Positions 1 through 8,339 of a DNA stretch of 10,894 nt are shown piece after piece. The notes beneath the pieces are model-generated. The model ran no database searches, was not told where the DNA came from, and worked only from the letters and a program-made list of their open reading frames with translations. The DNA is taken from NCBI GenBank assembly GCA_020024635.1, contig JAHHTL010000053.1, positions 1 to 10,894 on the forward strand. Reading direction: 5' to 3'. The position numbers were made by a program, and so were the translations under genes. The DNA comes from Ruminococcus sp. (GTDB taxonomy: Bacteria; Bacillota; Clostridia; Lachnospirales; Lachnospiraceae). Within the stretch, counting starts at the first letter, position 1. Each line of letters begins with the position of its first letter.

Positions 1-1448
1 GCATCGATTACACGCACCAGATTTCCTGCCGGATCATAGGCATACTGGGTTTTGTTTCCTAATCGATCCACATATAAGGTCTTCTGGTTATTCTGATTAT
101 AGGCAAAACGTTCTTCCCCGTTGCTGTGAATATGTTTCACATCCCGATACTTATCATCGTGGACATAGGTCACTTTGCTTCCGTTACGCTCTGTCAGTTC
201 CACAGTTTTCTTTTCTTCATCGTACACATAGGACATCTGGGTCCCATCTGGGAATTTCTGCAAGGTGGTGCGGTGTTCCTCATCAAAAACGTTTTCGACC
301 GTCATAATTGCACGTGGGTTCTCCACGTATTCCAGTTTTCCTTGTGGCGTATAGCCATAGCAAAAGGCATTCCCATCTGGAAGTACAACTTCTTTTAAAA
401 GTTCTCCCTGATACTTGTAAGTCAGGCTTCTTCCTGTATGATCTGTTACCTTCTCTAACAGCCCTTCCTCGGTGTACGAAAAGGCATAAAATTCCCCTGT
501 ATTTCTTTCCACTTTTACAAGGTGAAACGGTGCTTTCTCTTCATAGGCAAACAAAACCTTGTTCCCTGAAAGTGTTTCTATTTCCACACATTGGCCATCT
601 GCATTAAAGTGATACACATCCTGTGCTCTAGTACAATAACGATATCCGTCCCCCTCTTTTTCCAATGTTCCTTCACTTGCAAACAACGAAAAATAGCGTT
701 CTTTCTCCCAGAAGAAGCGTTCTTCTTTTCCATCTTCTCTTAAAAGTACCACTTCTTCCTCTAAAAGTTCTAGATGTACTTCATAATTATGGTTCCAGTC
801 TTTTCCAAGAACACCACTTCGGTCATTGATGGCATTATAAAAACGACGGAACACAAAGGGCTCTCTTCCTCCAATTTCCAAATCCGTACGATCATAAATA
901 AAATTTCCTGTACTTAGATTTACCGGGTCTTTGGAAAAGGCATGGCAAATGGTCTCTGCCCCTTTAATATTTGCCATAAGTTTTTCGATAGACTTCTGCG
1001 CATTTTCTGTCACTTTATTCCATCTTACCTGTACTTCTTCAAAGGCTTTTTTAAAGGCAGAATAATCGGTAGTAAGTGGAGTGTTAATAAGGAACTGTTC
1101 CATTTCTTCAAGAAGATTTTGTAGGTTTTTCGTGACATCGATCAGTTCTTTTGTCTGCGTAGCATAATCGGTATCTGCTGATGGGATCAGTTCGCAGGCT
1201 CTTATGCGACAATTTTCCAGTTTCGTAAGTGCCTCATCTATCTTTTCTGTCTTTAAGGCTCCTCGAAGTTGTGATACATCTTGAACAGCGATCGAATAAC
1301 GGTCAGCCCACGGCACTTCCGCCAGTGCAGCGTCCGCCTGATCTGCACAGGCTTTCATCCTTTGCATATGGTCTTTGCACTGTTCTAAGATCGTTTTGAT
1401 ATCGTTACATAGGGTTGTAATTTCACTTACTTGAAACACTCGTTTCAT
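1..1448 (-). CDS. RHS/YD-repeat protein, N-terminal part (runs off the left edge)
   Basis: I read 482 codons from the ATG at 1446-1448 to the window edge without a stop. Residues 1-170 are almost wholly helical and charged, with no signal peptide or membrane segment. Residues 175-205 (PVNLSTGNFIYDRTDLEIGG, then FVFRRFYN) match the DUF6531 start seen in many RHS proteins, followed by WNHNYEV. From about 315 on there are YD-type repeats, for example FSYTEEGLLEKVTD and YAYDPAGNLVRVID at 469-482. Family knowledge: such proteins build a large beta-shell cage holding a variable C-terminal toxin. Firmicute members with a helical N-terminus are often thought to leave by a type VII-like route, but I see no clear LXG or WXG motif, so the route is inference. 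The start is supported by GAAAGGTGG at 1457-1465 and a promoter upstream. The C-terminal toxin tip and immunity gene are not visible. Confidence 0.88.
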   Translation of the reverse strand, partial: MKRVFQVSEITTLCNDIKTILEQCKDHMQRMKACADQADAALAEVPWADRYSIAVQDVSQLRGALKTEKIDEALTKLENCRIRACELIPSADTDYATQTKELIDVTKNLQNLLEEMEQFLINTPLTTDYSAFKKAFEEVQVRWNKVTENAQKSIEKLMANIKGAETICHAFSKDPVNLSTGNFIYDRTDLEIGGREPFVFRRFYNAINDRSGVLGKDWNHNYEVHLELLEEEVVLLREDGKEERFFWEKERYFSLFASEGTLEKEGDGYRYCTRAQDVYHFNADGQCVEIETLSGNKVLFAYEEKAPFHLVKVERNTGEFYAFSYTEEGLLEKVTDHTGRSLTYKYQGELLKEVVLPDGNAFCYGYTPQGKLEYVENPRAIMTVENVFDEEHRTTLQKFPDGTQMSYVYDEEKKTVELTERNGSKVTYVHDDKYRDVKHIHSNGEERFAYNQNNQKTLYVDRLGNKTQYAYDPAGNLVRVID

Positions 1449-1497
1449 TCACGCTTCCACCTTTCTTTTCAATCAAAGGACTGATGAATTTTCCTTT

Positions 1498-1526
1498 ATT
1501 CTACATGATTCGACTATATTTTTCAA
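1498..1526 (-). promoter_or_regulatory. sigma-A-type promoter for the RHS gene
   Basis: On the minus strand TTGAAA (1521-1526) is followed by a 17-base spacer and TAGAAT (1498-1503). Both hexamers differ from consensus at one or two positions and the spacing is ideal. It leaves a leader of roughly 40 bases before the RHS start codon. This suggests that the RHS gene is transcribed independently of the sugar operon upstream. Confidence 0.65.
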
Positions 1527-1546
1527 TATTTTCGTTATTTTTTTGT

Positions 1547-1687
1547 CTATTCTGCTACATCCTGTCTTTTTTCTAATCTTTTGTAAGTAAAAGATGAAAC
1601 CAGTATTCCTAAAACCAAAATGATAGTATTTTCGTCCAAAACAAAGGAACAGGATTGTTTCAATACATGATACAATCCCATTCCCAT
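1547..1687 (-). CDS. possible small single-span membrane peptide, 46 aa
   Basis: An ATG-to-TAG frame of 46 codons begins 19 bases after the GH30 stop. It starts MGMGLYHVLKQ. Residues about 21-35 (TIILVLGILVSSFTY) form one hydrophobic segment, followed by a basic tail KRLEKRQ. The layout resembles small membrane peptides, including some type I toxins, but I recognise no family. Against it: neither ATG (1687 or 1681) has a good ribosome-binding site, the frame overlaps a terminator-like stem-loop, and one arm of a 13-bp inverted repeat lies in its coding part. It could equally be a chance frame or the remnant of a longer membrane-protein gene. Confidence 0.22.
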   Translation of the reverse strand: MGMGLYHVLKQSCSFVLDENTIILVLGILVSSFTYKRLEKRQDVAE

Positions 1688-1701
1688 TTCTTTTACTTAC
1701 A
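1582..1701. repeat. 120-base segment bounded by a perfect 13-bp inverted repeat
   Basis: TGTAAGTAAAAGA at 1582-1594 is the exact reverse complement of TCTTTTACTTACA at 1689-1701. Between the arms sit the stem-loop at 1646-1684 and a weaker AT hairpin (1617-1632). The flanks share only TTT on both sides, so there is no convincing target-site duplication. It may be an RNA long-range pairing, a tiny mobile relic, or chance in AT-rich DNA. Confidence 0.45.
1638..1684 (-). terminator. probable terminator of the sugar operon
   Basis: Reading the minus strand, GGAA and GGATTGT pair with ACAATCC and TTCC, with TCA/TGA pairs nearer the tip and a 5-base loop (1663-1667). Two small internal mismatches interrupt the stem. 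The T-rich TTTGTTTT follows directly (1645-1638). The position, about 20 bases after the GH30 stop, fits an operon end. The stem is not GC-rich, so termination may be partial. Confidence 0.42.
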
Positions 1702-1706
1702 TTTGT

Positions 1707-3494
1707 TTAATTGATTGATATATTTGACAAATGCTTATCCCATGCTTGTTTTCCCTGATCGAAAACAATTTTTAAGTAATTCACACCTTCAGGAAGTTCT
1801 CCCACAGGTTTAACGATAATCTTTTCCCAATATCCACCTGTCAACATTGGTGCTTCATACATATATTCTAGCGGTTCCCAATTTACACCATCTTGAGAGA
1901 TTTCAAACCTCAATCCTTCTAACACTTTATAATAATAAATTGTTGCTTCAAATTCTTTCATGTTATCTAATTTATAGACGATATTTTGTGCAGAAGCAAC
2001 CGTTCTCCTAGCTCTTGATAAATCATGATCGAATGCATTATAAGGATTGTTTCCTTCTAACATCCACCCATCACTACGTGTGGAGATCCTATCCCAATTA
2101 TCAAGAGTATCTTTCATTCTCCACTCTTTCAATTCTGGCTCTGCCGTATTCGCCACTCCGGTATAGGTTATTGTCGTGTATCCGCTAACTGAAATTTGGT
2201 ATTCTCCATTTACAGACGATATTGGTGAAAATGTCTGTAAATCATACCTATCATTTGTAATATGTGGAGTTAACTGTCCACATGTAATTCCTTGTAAGTT
2301 TAATTTTATTGTTTCATTGTTTTTTCCGTCATTCACAGCCACAATTGCAAACTCTCCTGTTTCGGGATTTTTATATGCAGAAAGATAAAGATTTCCATAA
2401 GGATTTTCTTCAATACCAATTCGGACATATCCAGGACGAACAAACTTGCTGAAATTTCCAAAAGAAAAAAGTCTTTTCGCAGCAATATAACTTCCGTCCT
2501 CTTTTAAGCGAATCAAACTTTCGTTATTCGTTTTATAAGAAGCTCCCAACCAATACAAAAAAGCATTTGCATTCGCTTTTGTCATAAAATCATGTACATA
2601 TTTCGCCCATTTTACTCCATCTTTAAATCCTGTATCACTGTGAAGTGTATCTGAAACCTCTGTTTCCCACACTCTCTTTCCATTTTGTTGTGCCTGTTCA
2701 AATGGAGTAGGTGATCCATGATAAAAATGTCCTCCTACAATATCCAATGCCTCCATGGCTTGAGAATTTGCATACACTTCAGATAATCTTTTGTCTGTCC
2801 ATGTTCCTTCTTCTCCAACGATAATATCTGTATCCAATCCTTCTGCTTCAAACGTTGGTTTCAGATTGTTTGCCAAAAAATCAGCAAAGTCTTGTCCACT
2901 CCAAAGACAGGATTGCCACATTGCTGCATATTCTGGTTCATTTGCAATCGACACTGCATCAATCGTTACTCCATGGTGTTCCTTATATCCTTTTATATAA
3001 TTAGCTAAATACTGAGCAAAATCTTGATAGCATTCTTTTTTTAAGCGGCCTCCCGAAGTAATCTTTCCAGTAGTTTTCATCCAAGCAGGTGGACTCCAAA
3101 CCGTACTCATCATCTTTTCTACTCCTCTTGCTCTCGCTTCTTTCATCACCCACTGTTCTGGCTTATAAGGCGTAAAATCCCAGGTTTGTGGATCAGGTTG
3201 TATCGTAGGCATATTCAATCCATTCCCAACTTCACTTCGTAAAATAGATGCACCAATTCCGTTTTCTTGTGAGAACAACAGATCCATTACTTCATCTCTT
3301 TTACCAAACTCATAAATTTGATCTGCATATACATCGCATGCCTGCGATAAACCAAATCCATCAATCGTCTGATACAGCGTATCCCACTCCAAAGTTGCAC
3401 ATGGGATGTCGGCTGCCTTGGTCGAAACACAATTTCCAAACACCATACTAAGTGTCAACATTCCTGTCACTACTTTTGCAAGTTTTTTTCTCAT
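1707..3494 (-). CDS. secreted GH30-family glycoside hydrolase
   Basis: This 595-residue protein has a Sec signal peptide: a basic start MRKKLAK, a hydrophobic core, and likely cleavage after KAA near residue 28. Residues about 34-350 form the GH30 (beta/alpha)8 barrel, with TIDGFG (43-48), WSPPAWMKT (133-141), GGRLK (148-152), the acid/base Glu186 in ANEPEY and the probable nucleophile Glu279 in WETEVSD. The GH30 beta-sandwich follows to about 447. Residues 455-595 form an extra beta-rich module (EISQDGVNWEPL) resembling a galactose-binding-like or carbohydrate-binding domain. No sortase or S-layer anchor is visible, so the enzyme is probably released. GH30 includes beta-glucosidases, xylanases and endo-beta-1,6-galactanases. 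The GH2 neighbour favours a galactan-type substrate, but the subfamily cannot be decided by eye. A strong AAGGAGGA (3501-3508) precedes the ATG. It lies 39 bases after GH2 and is the last gene of the operon. Confidence 0.9.
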   Translation of the reverse strand: MRKKLAKVVTGMLTLSMVFGNCVSTKAADIPCATLEWDTLYQTIDGFGLSQACDVYADQIYEFGKRDEVMDLLFSQENGIGASILRSEVGNGLNMPTIQPDPQTWDFTPYKPEQWVMKEARARGVEKMMSTVWSPPAWMKTTGKITSGGRLKKECYQDFAQYLANYIKGYKEHHGVTIDAVSIANEPEYAAMWQSCLWSGQDFADFLANNLKPTFEAEGLDTDIIVGEEGTWTDKRLSEVYANSQAMEALDIVGGHFYHGSPTPFEQAQQNGKRVWETEVSDTLHSDTGFKDGVKWAKYVHDFMTKANANAFLYWLGASYKTNNESLIRLKEDGSYIAAKRLFSFGNFSKFVRPGYVRIGIEENPYGNLYLSAYKNPETGEFAIVAVNDGKNNETIKLNLQGITCGQLTPHITNDRYDLQTFSPISSVNGEYQISVSGYTTITYTGVANTAEPELKEWRMKDTLDNWDRISTRSDGWMLEGNNPYNAFDHDLSRARRTVASAQNIVYKLDNMKEFEATIYYYKVLEGLRFEISQDGVNWEPLEYMYEAPMLTGGYWEKIIVKPVGELPEGVNYLKIVFDQGKQAWDKHLSNISIN

Positions 3495-3533
3495 CTCTTG
3501 TCCTCCTTGTTATTTTTATGATCTACAGCCCCC

Positions 3534-6500
3534 TTAGATTCCTCTAAATGAAAATGTAAATTGCATTTTTTTCTCTACTGGAACCAGATATTCTTTATGC
3601 GTCCTTGCTCCCCAGCTATCATCTCCTCCAACGCCCATCTGTGCTTTTGCCACTCGCACTATCGTGTGATGAATGTTTGGAAGTTCATATGAATGCATAG
3701 CTTCCTCCATCTGGTGTGGGGTATATGGTAATGCTGAAAAACACATCACACCACTGCTTTCTTCTGTTTCAAACAAAAGCCCCCGTCCTTTTCCATCGGT
3801 AACTTTTGCATACCGTACTTCCTCTTTATTTCCACATTCCTGAGGAACCAGATATGAAGCAAGATTATCTTCCACGCAATTTTGATATAAACCTAATTTT
3901 GCCCCATGCTTTCGATCCGCATAGGTCTCTTCCGGTCCCAAGCCATACCAAGTAAGATAATGATAATCTGCATTGAGGGTAAATAATACCCCGAATTCTG
4001 GCATATCCCCTAATTCTTTTACAAAATCATACGTAAGAGTTGTTACAATCTTTCCATTTCCGTGCACGCAATAGGACACTTCACATTCACTTCTTGGACT
4101 GGTTGGAAGCCAATATGTAAAGGCAATCTGCACCGAATCTTCAGATTCCTCTATTTTACATGGAATTGTGGTTGGTCGTCCTGATTTCTCATCAATCTTT
4201 TTCGCATTAGAATATAAACTAGCAATCTTCCATTGGGCATAACGTGACGGCATCAGATTTCCGCAATCATTATCCACAGGAGCTCTCCAGAAATTAGGTT
4301 TTGGAATTCCTTCTAACAATTCTATGCCTCCATATTTATAGGATACCAATCCACCATTAAGCAAGGAAAACAATGCCTCAAATTGCTCCCCTTTGATTCC
4401 AATATTATGATTACTTTTGACGACTCGCAAGGGCGAAACCTTTTCCTTTTTCTCTCCTATCACACGATATACATACTGTCCAAACGCAACTTCATGTCCC
4501 TGTTTTGCCCAAATTTTGTCACATTTTAGATGAAACGACACTGTAATGCAATATTCACCTATACACGTTTTTCTTTGTAATGGAAGTTTGTATCGTTTCT
4601 TCTTGAGAGGTTCCACATTCGTTTCCATCACTTTTTGATCAAGTAATTTTCCCTCTCTTTCCAAACGAATCCGACACTCATATTCCTTGGTATTTGAAAA
4701 CAAATGATTATTTTTTATCTCGACTTCTGATTCTCCAACTTCAACCTCTATATTCTGATATAAAAATTTTACTTCTTGCATTTTGGGTGATGCATTTCTG
4801 TTCTTTCCATAAACCAATCCATTGCCACTAAAATTATAATCTGTCGGGCGATCTTGAAAATCTCCTCCGTATGCTTGAAATACCTGACCATATCTGTTTT
4901 TCTTTTCCAAGGACTGATCGATGTAATCCCAAATAAACCCACCTTGATACAATGGCTCCTCTTCTGTAAGCTCTGTGTATTTATGAAGTGCTCCACAAGA
5001 ATTTCCCATTGCATGCGCATATTCACAACAGATAAATGGTTTTTCTTTATTTGTTTTTAGAAACTTCTTGATTGCTTCTACGGAAGGGTACATTTGGCTT
5101 TCTATATCACTGGTATCCGGATAGCTACGATCATGGTTAATTCCTTCATAGTGTACTAACCTGTTTTTATCTTTTTCTCTAAAATATTCAGAAATATCAT
5201 AAATGACTTTTCCACCATAGGATTCATTTCCACAGGACCACATTAGAATACATGGATGATTCTTATCTCGTTGGTACATACTCGCTGCACGATCTAACAA
5301 AGCATTTCTCCAAATATCCTGATCTTTTGGAATCACGTCTTCTTCCTTATTCTTGTGTTCTCCTAACAGATCCCACGTTCCATGTGTTTCTAAATTCATT
5401 TCATCAATCAAGTAAAACCCATATTGATCACATAAGCGATATAAAATAGAAGTATTCGGATAATGACTTGTTCGAATTGCATTTATATTGTTTTGTTTCA
5501 TCACACACAAATCTTTTTCTATCTCTTCTTTTGAAATTACTCTTCCTGTTATACTGCTGAATTCGTGTCTGTTTACCCCCTTAAATACAATCCTTTTCCC
5601 ATTTAAATGCATTATAGAATCTTTGATTTCAAATCTCCGAAAGCCTATTTTTTCTGAGATATATTCCTGAATTTTTCCTTCTACGTCATACACTTGTAAA
5701 CATAACTCATATAAAAATGGATGCTCACTACTCCATAGCATTGGATCTTCTATTTCTTTTTCCCAAAGGATTTCTTCACTTCCACATAAACTTTTTTCTG
5801 CAATTACATTGTCTCCATTACGCAATTGAAACGACACTTTTCCTGCATTTGTAATTTCACATCGTACTTTTAAATTTCCAATCGTGAAATGATGATTCGG
5901 AACGGCAGAAATGTCAAGATCCTTGACGTGCACCTCTGGTATACTATATAAATATACATCTCGATATAGTCCTGAAAATCGAAAGAAATCCTGATCTTCA
6001 CACCAACTTCCAGAACACCATTTATAAACTTGGATTGCGAGTTTATTTTCTCCCTCTTTGATTGCTTCCGTCAGCTCAAACTCTGCTGTTGTAAACGTGT
6101 CTTCATGATACCCTATAAATTTCCCATTTAGCCATACTGCCGCCGCACTTTCTGCTCCTTCCAAAGCCAAATATATTTTCTCATGTTTCATATTCTCTGG
6201 AACAAAAAAGTATTTCACATAACTTGCTGTAGGGTTAAATTCCCGAGGAATCTCTCCTGAAAGAACCTCTTCATGTCCTTCCCACGGATACTGTGTATTT
6301 ACATATTGTGGCGAATCATATCCCTCCAGTTGTATATGTGCCGGAACTCGAATCATTTTCCATGTTTTACAACAATAGGTTTCTTTTTCAAAACCCGGAA
6401 TGCATTCTCCATAATTTTGAGCATAATGAAAATTCCATAATCCATTGAGACTATATCGAAATGTACTGTTCCCCATTTCCAATTCTTCCAAATTGCGATA

Positions 6501-6584
6501 ATATCTATGATCGGAATGTGCTGGCACACACCCCTCTTTATAATATGTCGGCTTTTTTACATTTTCATAGAAAAATTCTTTCAT
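3534..6584 (-). CDS. lacZ: GH2 beta-galactosidase, LacZ type, cytoplasmic
   Basis: At 1016 residues it is nearly the length of E. coli LacZ (1023-1024) and is collinear with it. The domains are an N-terminal sugar-binding sandwich (about 45-215, ending FSGLYRDVYLYS), an immunoglobulin-like domain, a TIM barrel (about 325-610), a second sandwich, and the Bgal_small domain (from about 770, with FWRAPVDND). The catalytic acid/base is Glu454 in SCGNESYGG and the nucleophile is Glu521 in CCEYAHAMGNS. GVNRHEF (336-342) and RTSHYPN (371-377) carry the substrate and metal-site histidines. Trp991 in GGDDSW matches LacZ Trp999. There is no signal peptide, so it should act inside the cell on imported beta-galactosides. 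AAGGAGAA (6591-6598) overlaps the stop codon of the preceding permease, which implies translational coupling. Preference for lactose versus plant or host galacto-oligosaccharides is not readable from sequence. Confidence 0.95.
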   Translation of the reverse strand: MKEFFYENVKKPTYYKEGCVPAHSDHRYYRNLEELEMGNSTFRYSLNGLWNFHYAQNYGECIPGFEKETYCCKTWKMIRVPAHIQLEGYDSPQYVNTQYPWEGHEEVLSGEIPREFNPTASYVKYFFVPENMKHEKIYLALEGAESAAAVWLNGKFIGYHEDTFTTAEFELTEAIKEGENKLAIQVYKWCSGSWCEDQDFFRFSGLYRDVYLYSIPEVHVKDLDISAVPNHHFTIGNLKVRCEITNAGKVSFQLRNGDNVIAEKSLCGSEEILWEKEIEDPMLWSSEHPFLYELCLQVYDVEGKIQEYISEKIGFRRFEIKDSIMHLNGKRIVFKGVNRHEFSSITGRVISKEEIEKDLCVMKQNNINAIRTSHYPNTSILYRLCDQYGFYLIDEMNLETHGTWDLLGEHKNKEEDVIPKDQDIWRNALLDRAASMYQRDKNHPCILMWSCGNESYGGKVIYDISEYFREKDKNRLVHYEGINHDRSYPDTSDIESQMYPSVEAIKKFLKTNKEKPFICCEYAHAMGNSCGALHKYTELTEEEPLYQGGFIWDYIDQSLEKKNRYGQVFQAYGGDFQDRPTDYNFSGNGLVYGKNRNASPKMQEVKFLYQNIEVEVGESEVEIKNNHLFSNTKEYECRIRLEREGKLLDQKVMETNVEPLKKKRYKLPLQRKTCIGEYCITVSFHLKCDKIWAKQGHEVAFGQYVYRVIGEKKEKVSPLRVVKSNHNIGIKGEQFEALFSLLNGGLVSYKYGGIELLEGIPKPNFWRAPVDNDCGNLMPSRYAQWKIASLYSNAKKIDEKSGRPTTIPCKIEESEDSVQIAFTYWLPTSPRSECEVSYCVHGNGKIVTTLTYDFVKELGDMPEFGVLFTLNADYHYLTWYGLGPEETYADRKHGAKLGLYQNCVEDNLASYLVPQECGNKEEVRYAKVTDGKGRGLLFETEESSGVMCFSALPYTPHQMEEAMHSYELPNIHHTIVRVAKAQMGVGGDDSWGARTHKEYLVPVEKKMQFTFSFRGI

Positions 6585-6596
6585 CGGCTTTTCTCC

Positions 6597-7403
6597 TTAT
6601 TTTACTGCACCTGTAATTCCTTCTGCAAAGTTCTTCTGCAATACAAAGAAAACAATCGCAGTAGGTACCGTACATAATAGTACTGCAAGCATCAGCATCC
6701 CATAATCTGTTACATATCCCTCTTTTAAATTTGCTACCAGCATAGGCATCGTAATGCTTTTCGGATTTGTCATAATCACCTTTGGCCATAGATAACTATT
6801 CCATGCATTCATAAAAGTAATGGTCATTGCCGCAGAATAAGTTGAACGCATAGTTGGAATAAACATTTTAATAAAAATCTGAAATTCTGATAATCCATCC
6901 ATCCTAGCTGCTTCAATAATCTCTATTGGAAACGATCGAGCGCTTTGCCGAAAAAGCATAATCAAAAAAGGAGTGGAAATTGTAGGTAAAATAAAGCCTA
7001 ATGTGGAATTAAGTGCTCCTACTTTTGCAAACATCTGATAGAGCGGTATAATAATCGCTACAAAAGGAACCATCATGGCCAACAACAATACATTCATAAC
7101 CCGGTCTTTTCCTTTATCGTGAAAAATTTCAAATCCATAGCCTGCTAAAGAACAAATCAACAAGGACAACACTGTAAGCACCACCGCATACTTAAGAGAA
7201 TTTAGCATGGCTCCGCCAACTTCATATTGAGCGGTTAAATTTCGAATATTTTCCAATAAATATGTTCCAGGTATTAATCTGCCTCTTGTCACATCCACAC
7301 TTTTATTTGTTGCCGCTGAAAACATCCAATACAGTGGAAAAACGGATAGGAATGAAACAAGACTTAAGACTGTATATGATATTATTTTTTTCCCTTTACT
7401 CAC
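6597..7403 (-). CDS. sugar ABC transporter permease, CUT1 type (MalG/LacG-like)
   Basis: From the chosen start it has 268 residues and about six membrane spans (near 8-28, 70-90, 104-126, 138-152, 187-207 and 236-256). The cytoplasmic EAA loop at 163-183 (IEAARMDGLSEFQIF) is the contact site for the ATPase. The C-terminal EGITGAVK is typical of this permease type. It should pair with the other permease to form the channel for oligosaccharide uptake. I chose the GTG at 7401-7403 because AAAGTAGGTG (7410-7419), one mismatch from the ideal Shine-Dalgarno, lies six bases upstream. The GTG at 7410-7412 would sit inside that site. With this start the gene overlaps the upstream permease by 8 bases (GTGAGTAA). 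It is followed 12 bases later by GH2. Confidence 0.93.
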   Translation of the reverse strand: MSKGKKIISYTVLSLVSFLSVFPLYWMFSAATNKSVDVTRGRLIPGTYLLENIRNLTAQYEVGGAMLNSLKYAVVLTVLSLLICSLAGYGFEIFHDKGKDRVMNVLLLAMMVPFVAIIIPLYQMFAKVGALNSTLGFILPTISTPFLIMLFRQSARSFPIEIIEAARMDGLSEFQIFIKMFIPTMRSTYSAAMTITFMNAWNSYLWPKVIMTNPKSITMPMLVANLKEGYVTDYGMLMLAVLLCTVPTAIVFFVLQKNFAEGITGAVK

Positions 7404-8280
7404 GCTTATCACCTACTTTCATCTGTATAAAGGTTAGAATAACAACTAAAATCAAGATCACGTAAGACATTGCAGCCGCATATCCGAAATTTGGAACAAA
7501 TTTAAACGAAGTATTATAAATATAATGGGACATCGTTATCGTTGCATTTGCCGGTCCCCCTCCTGTTAAGTTGACAGACTCATCAAACATCTGTAGGGTT
7601 CCATTTGTAGACATAATAAATGTTAATAAAATTGTAGGTTTTAACAACGGTACTGTAATTTTCCAAAAAGATTTCCAACCACTTGCACCGTCAATTTTAG
7701 CGGCTTCATAAACGGAATAATCAATATTTTGAAGTCCTGCCAAAAAGAATACCATATTGTATCCTGTCCATCTCCATAACAAGGCTAAAATAATTACGAT
7801 CCTGGCGCTAAAAGGATGGGCGAGAAATTCATATCCTTTATCCAAAATTCCAATGTGGATCAATACGGTATTCACCAATCCATCCGTAGCAAATAACGCT
7901 CTAAAAATAGTTGCATAAGAAACCAATGATGTTGCACAAGGCAAAAAGATAGCTGTTCGAAATAAGCCTTTACAACGTAGATTTTTATTGTTTAACATAC
8001 TTGCCAGAACAAGAGCAAACAACAACATAATTGGAACTTGAACAATCAAATAAATAAAACAATTCGTCAATGATTGTAAAAATACTTTATCCGAAAATAT
8101 CCTTGTGTAATTGTAGAGTCCTCCCCATGTCAATGCCGTTCCTTTGCCTTTTTGAAAGGATAAAAGCAATGTCCGTATCATAGGATAAAAACTCATTACA
8201 GCAATTAAAATCACTGCCGGTGTCAGAAAAAACCAACCAGAAATGCTTTGTTTTTGTCGTATTGATAATTTTTTCTTCAC
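7396..8280 (-). CDS. sugar ABC transporter permease, CUT1 type (MalF/LacF-like)
   Basis: This 294-residue membrane protein has spans near 14-34, 73-95, 108-130, 158-180, 212-232 and 265-287. Its EAA loop is at 191-210 (YEAAKIDGASGWKSFWKITV), and TGGGPANAT (239-247) is a common MalF-type motif after the fifth span. With its partner it forms the membrane channel of a binding-protein-dependent sugar importer. The start codon is GTG, preceded at 6 bases by AAAAGGAGGG (8287-8296). It lies 110 bases after the binding-protein gene, across a hairpin that probably lowers its expression. No ATPase gene is present, as is common in Firmicute CUT1 loci, where one shared MsmK-like ATPase serves several importers. 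The lactose-type name reflects the neighbours only. Confidence 0.94.
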   Translation of the reverse strand: MKKKLSIRQKQSISGWFFLTPAVILIAVMSFYPMIRTLLLSFQKGKGTALTWGGLYNYTRIFSDKVFLQSLTNCFIYLIVQVPIMLLFALVLASMLNNKNLRCKGLFRTAIFLPCATSLVSYATIFRALFATDGLVNTVLIHIGILDKGYEFLAHPFSARIVIILALLWRWTGYNMVFFLAGLQNIDYSVYEAAKIDGASGWKSFWKITVPLLKPTILLTFIMSTNGTLQMFDESVNLTGGGPANATITMSHYIYNTSFKFVPNFGYAAAMSYVILILVVILTFIQMKVGDKRE

Positions 8281-8339
8281 CTGAATCCCTCCTTTTAGTC
8301 TTTCCTTTTTATGTACGCAAAATTTTTATCCGCCTTTTT

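Noticed and set aside
126..607. Two overlapping plus-strand frames of 90 and 99 codons
   Set aside because: They lie antisense to the RHS reading frame, whose DUF6531 and YD motifs are clear on the minus strand.
3427..3437. Lipobox in the GH30 signal peptide (cysteine near residue 22)
   Set aside because: The context FGNC lacks the needed small or aliphatic residues before the cysteine; an ordinary cleavage after KAA fits better.
3495..3533. Terminator or promoter between GH2 and GH30
   Set aside because: The 39 bases hold no stem with T-run and no paired -35/-10; only the GH30 ribosome-binding site is clear.
4769..5026. Minus-strand 85-codon frame inside GH2
   Set aside because: It is out of frame with the GH2 gene, which is intact here and carries the catalytic Glu521 region.
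6565..6789. Minus-strand 74-codon frame across the permease/GH2 junction
   Set aside because: It is an out-of-frame shadow of the permease C-terminus, with no ribosome-binding site or recognisable motif.
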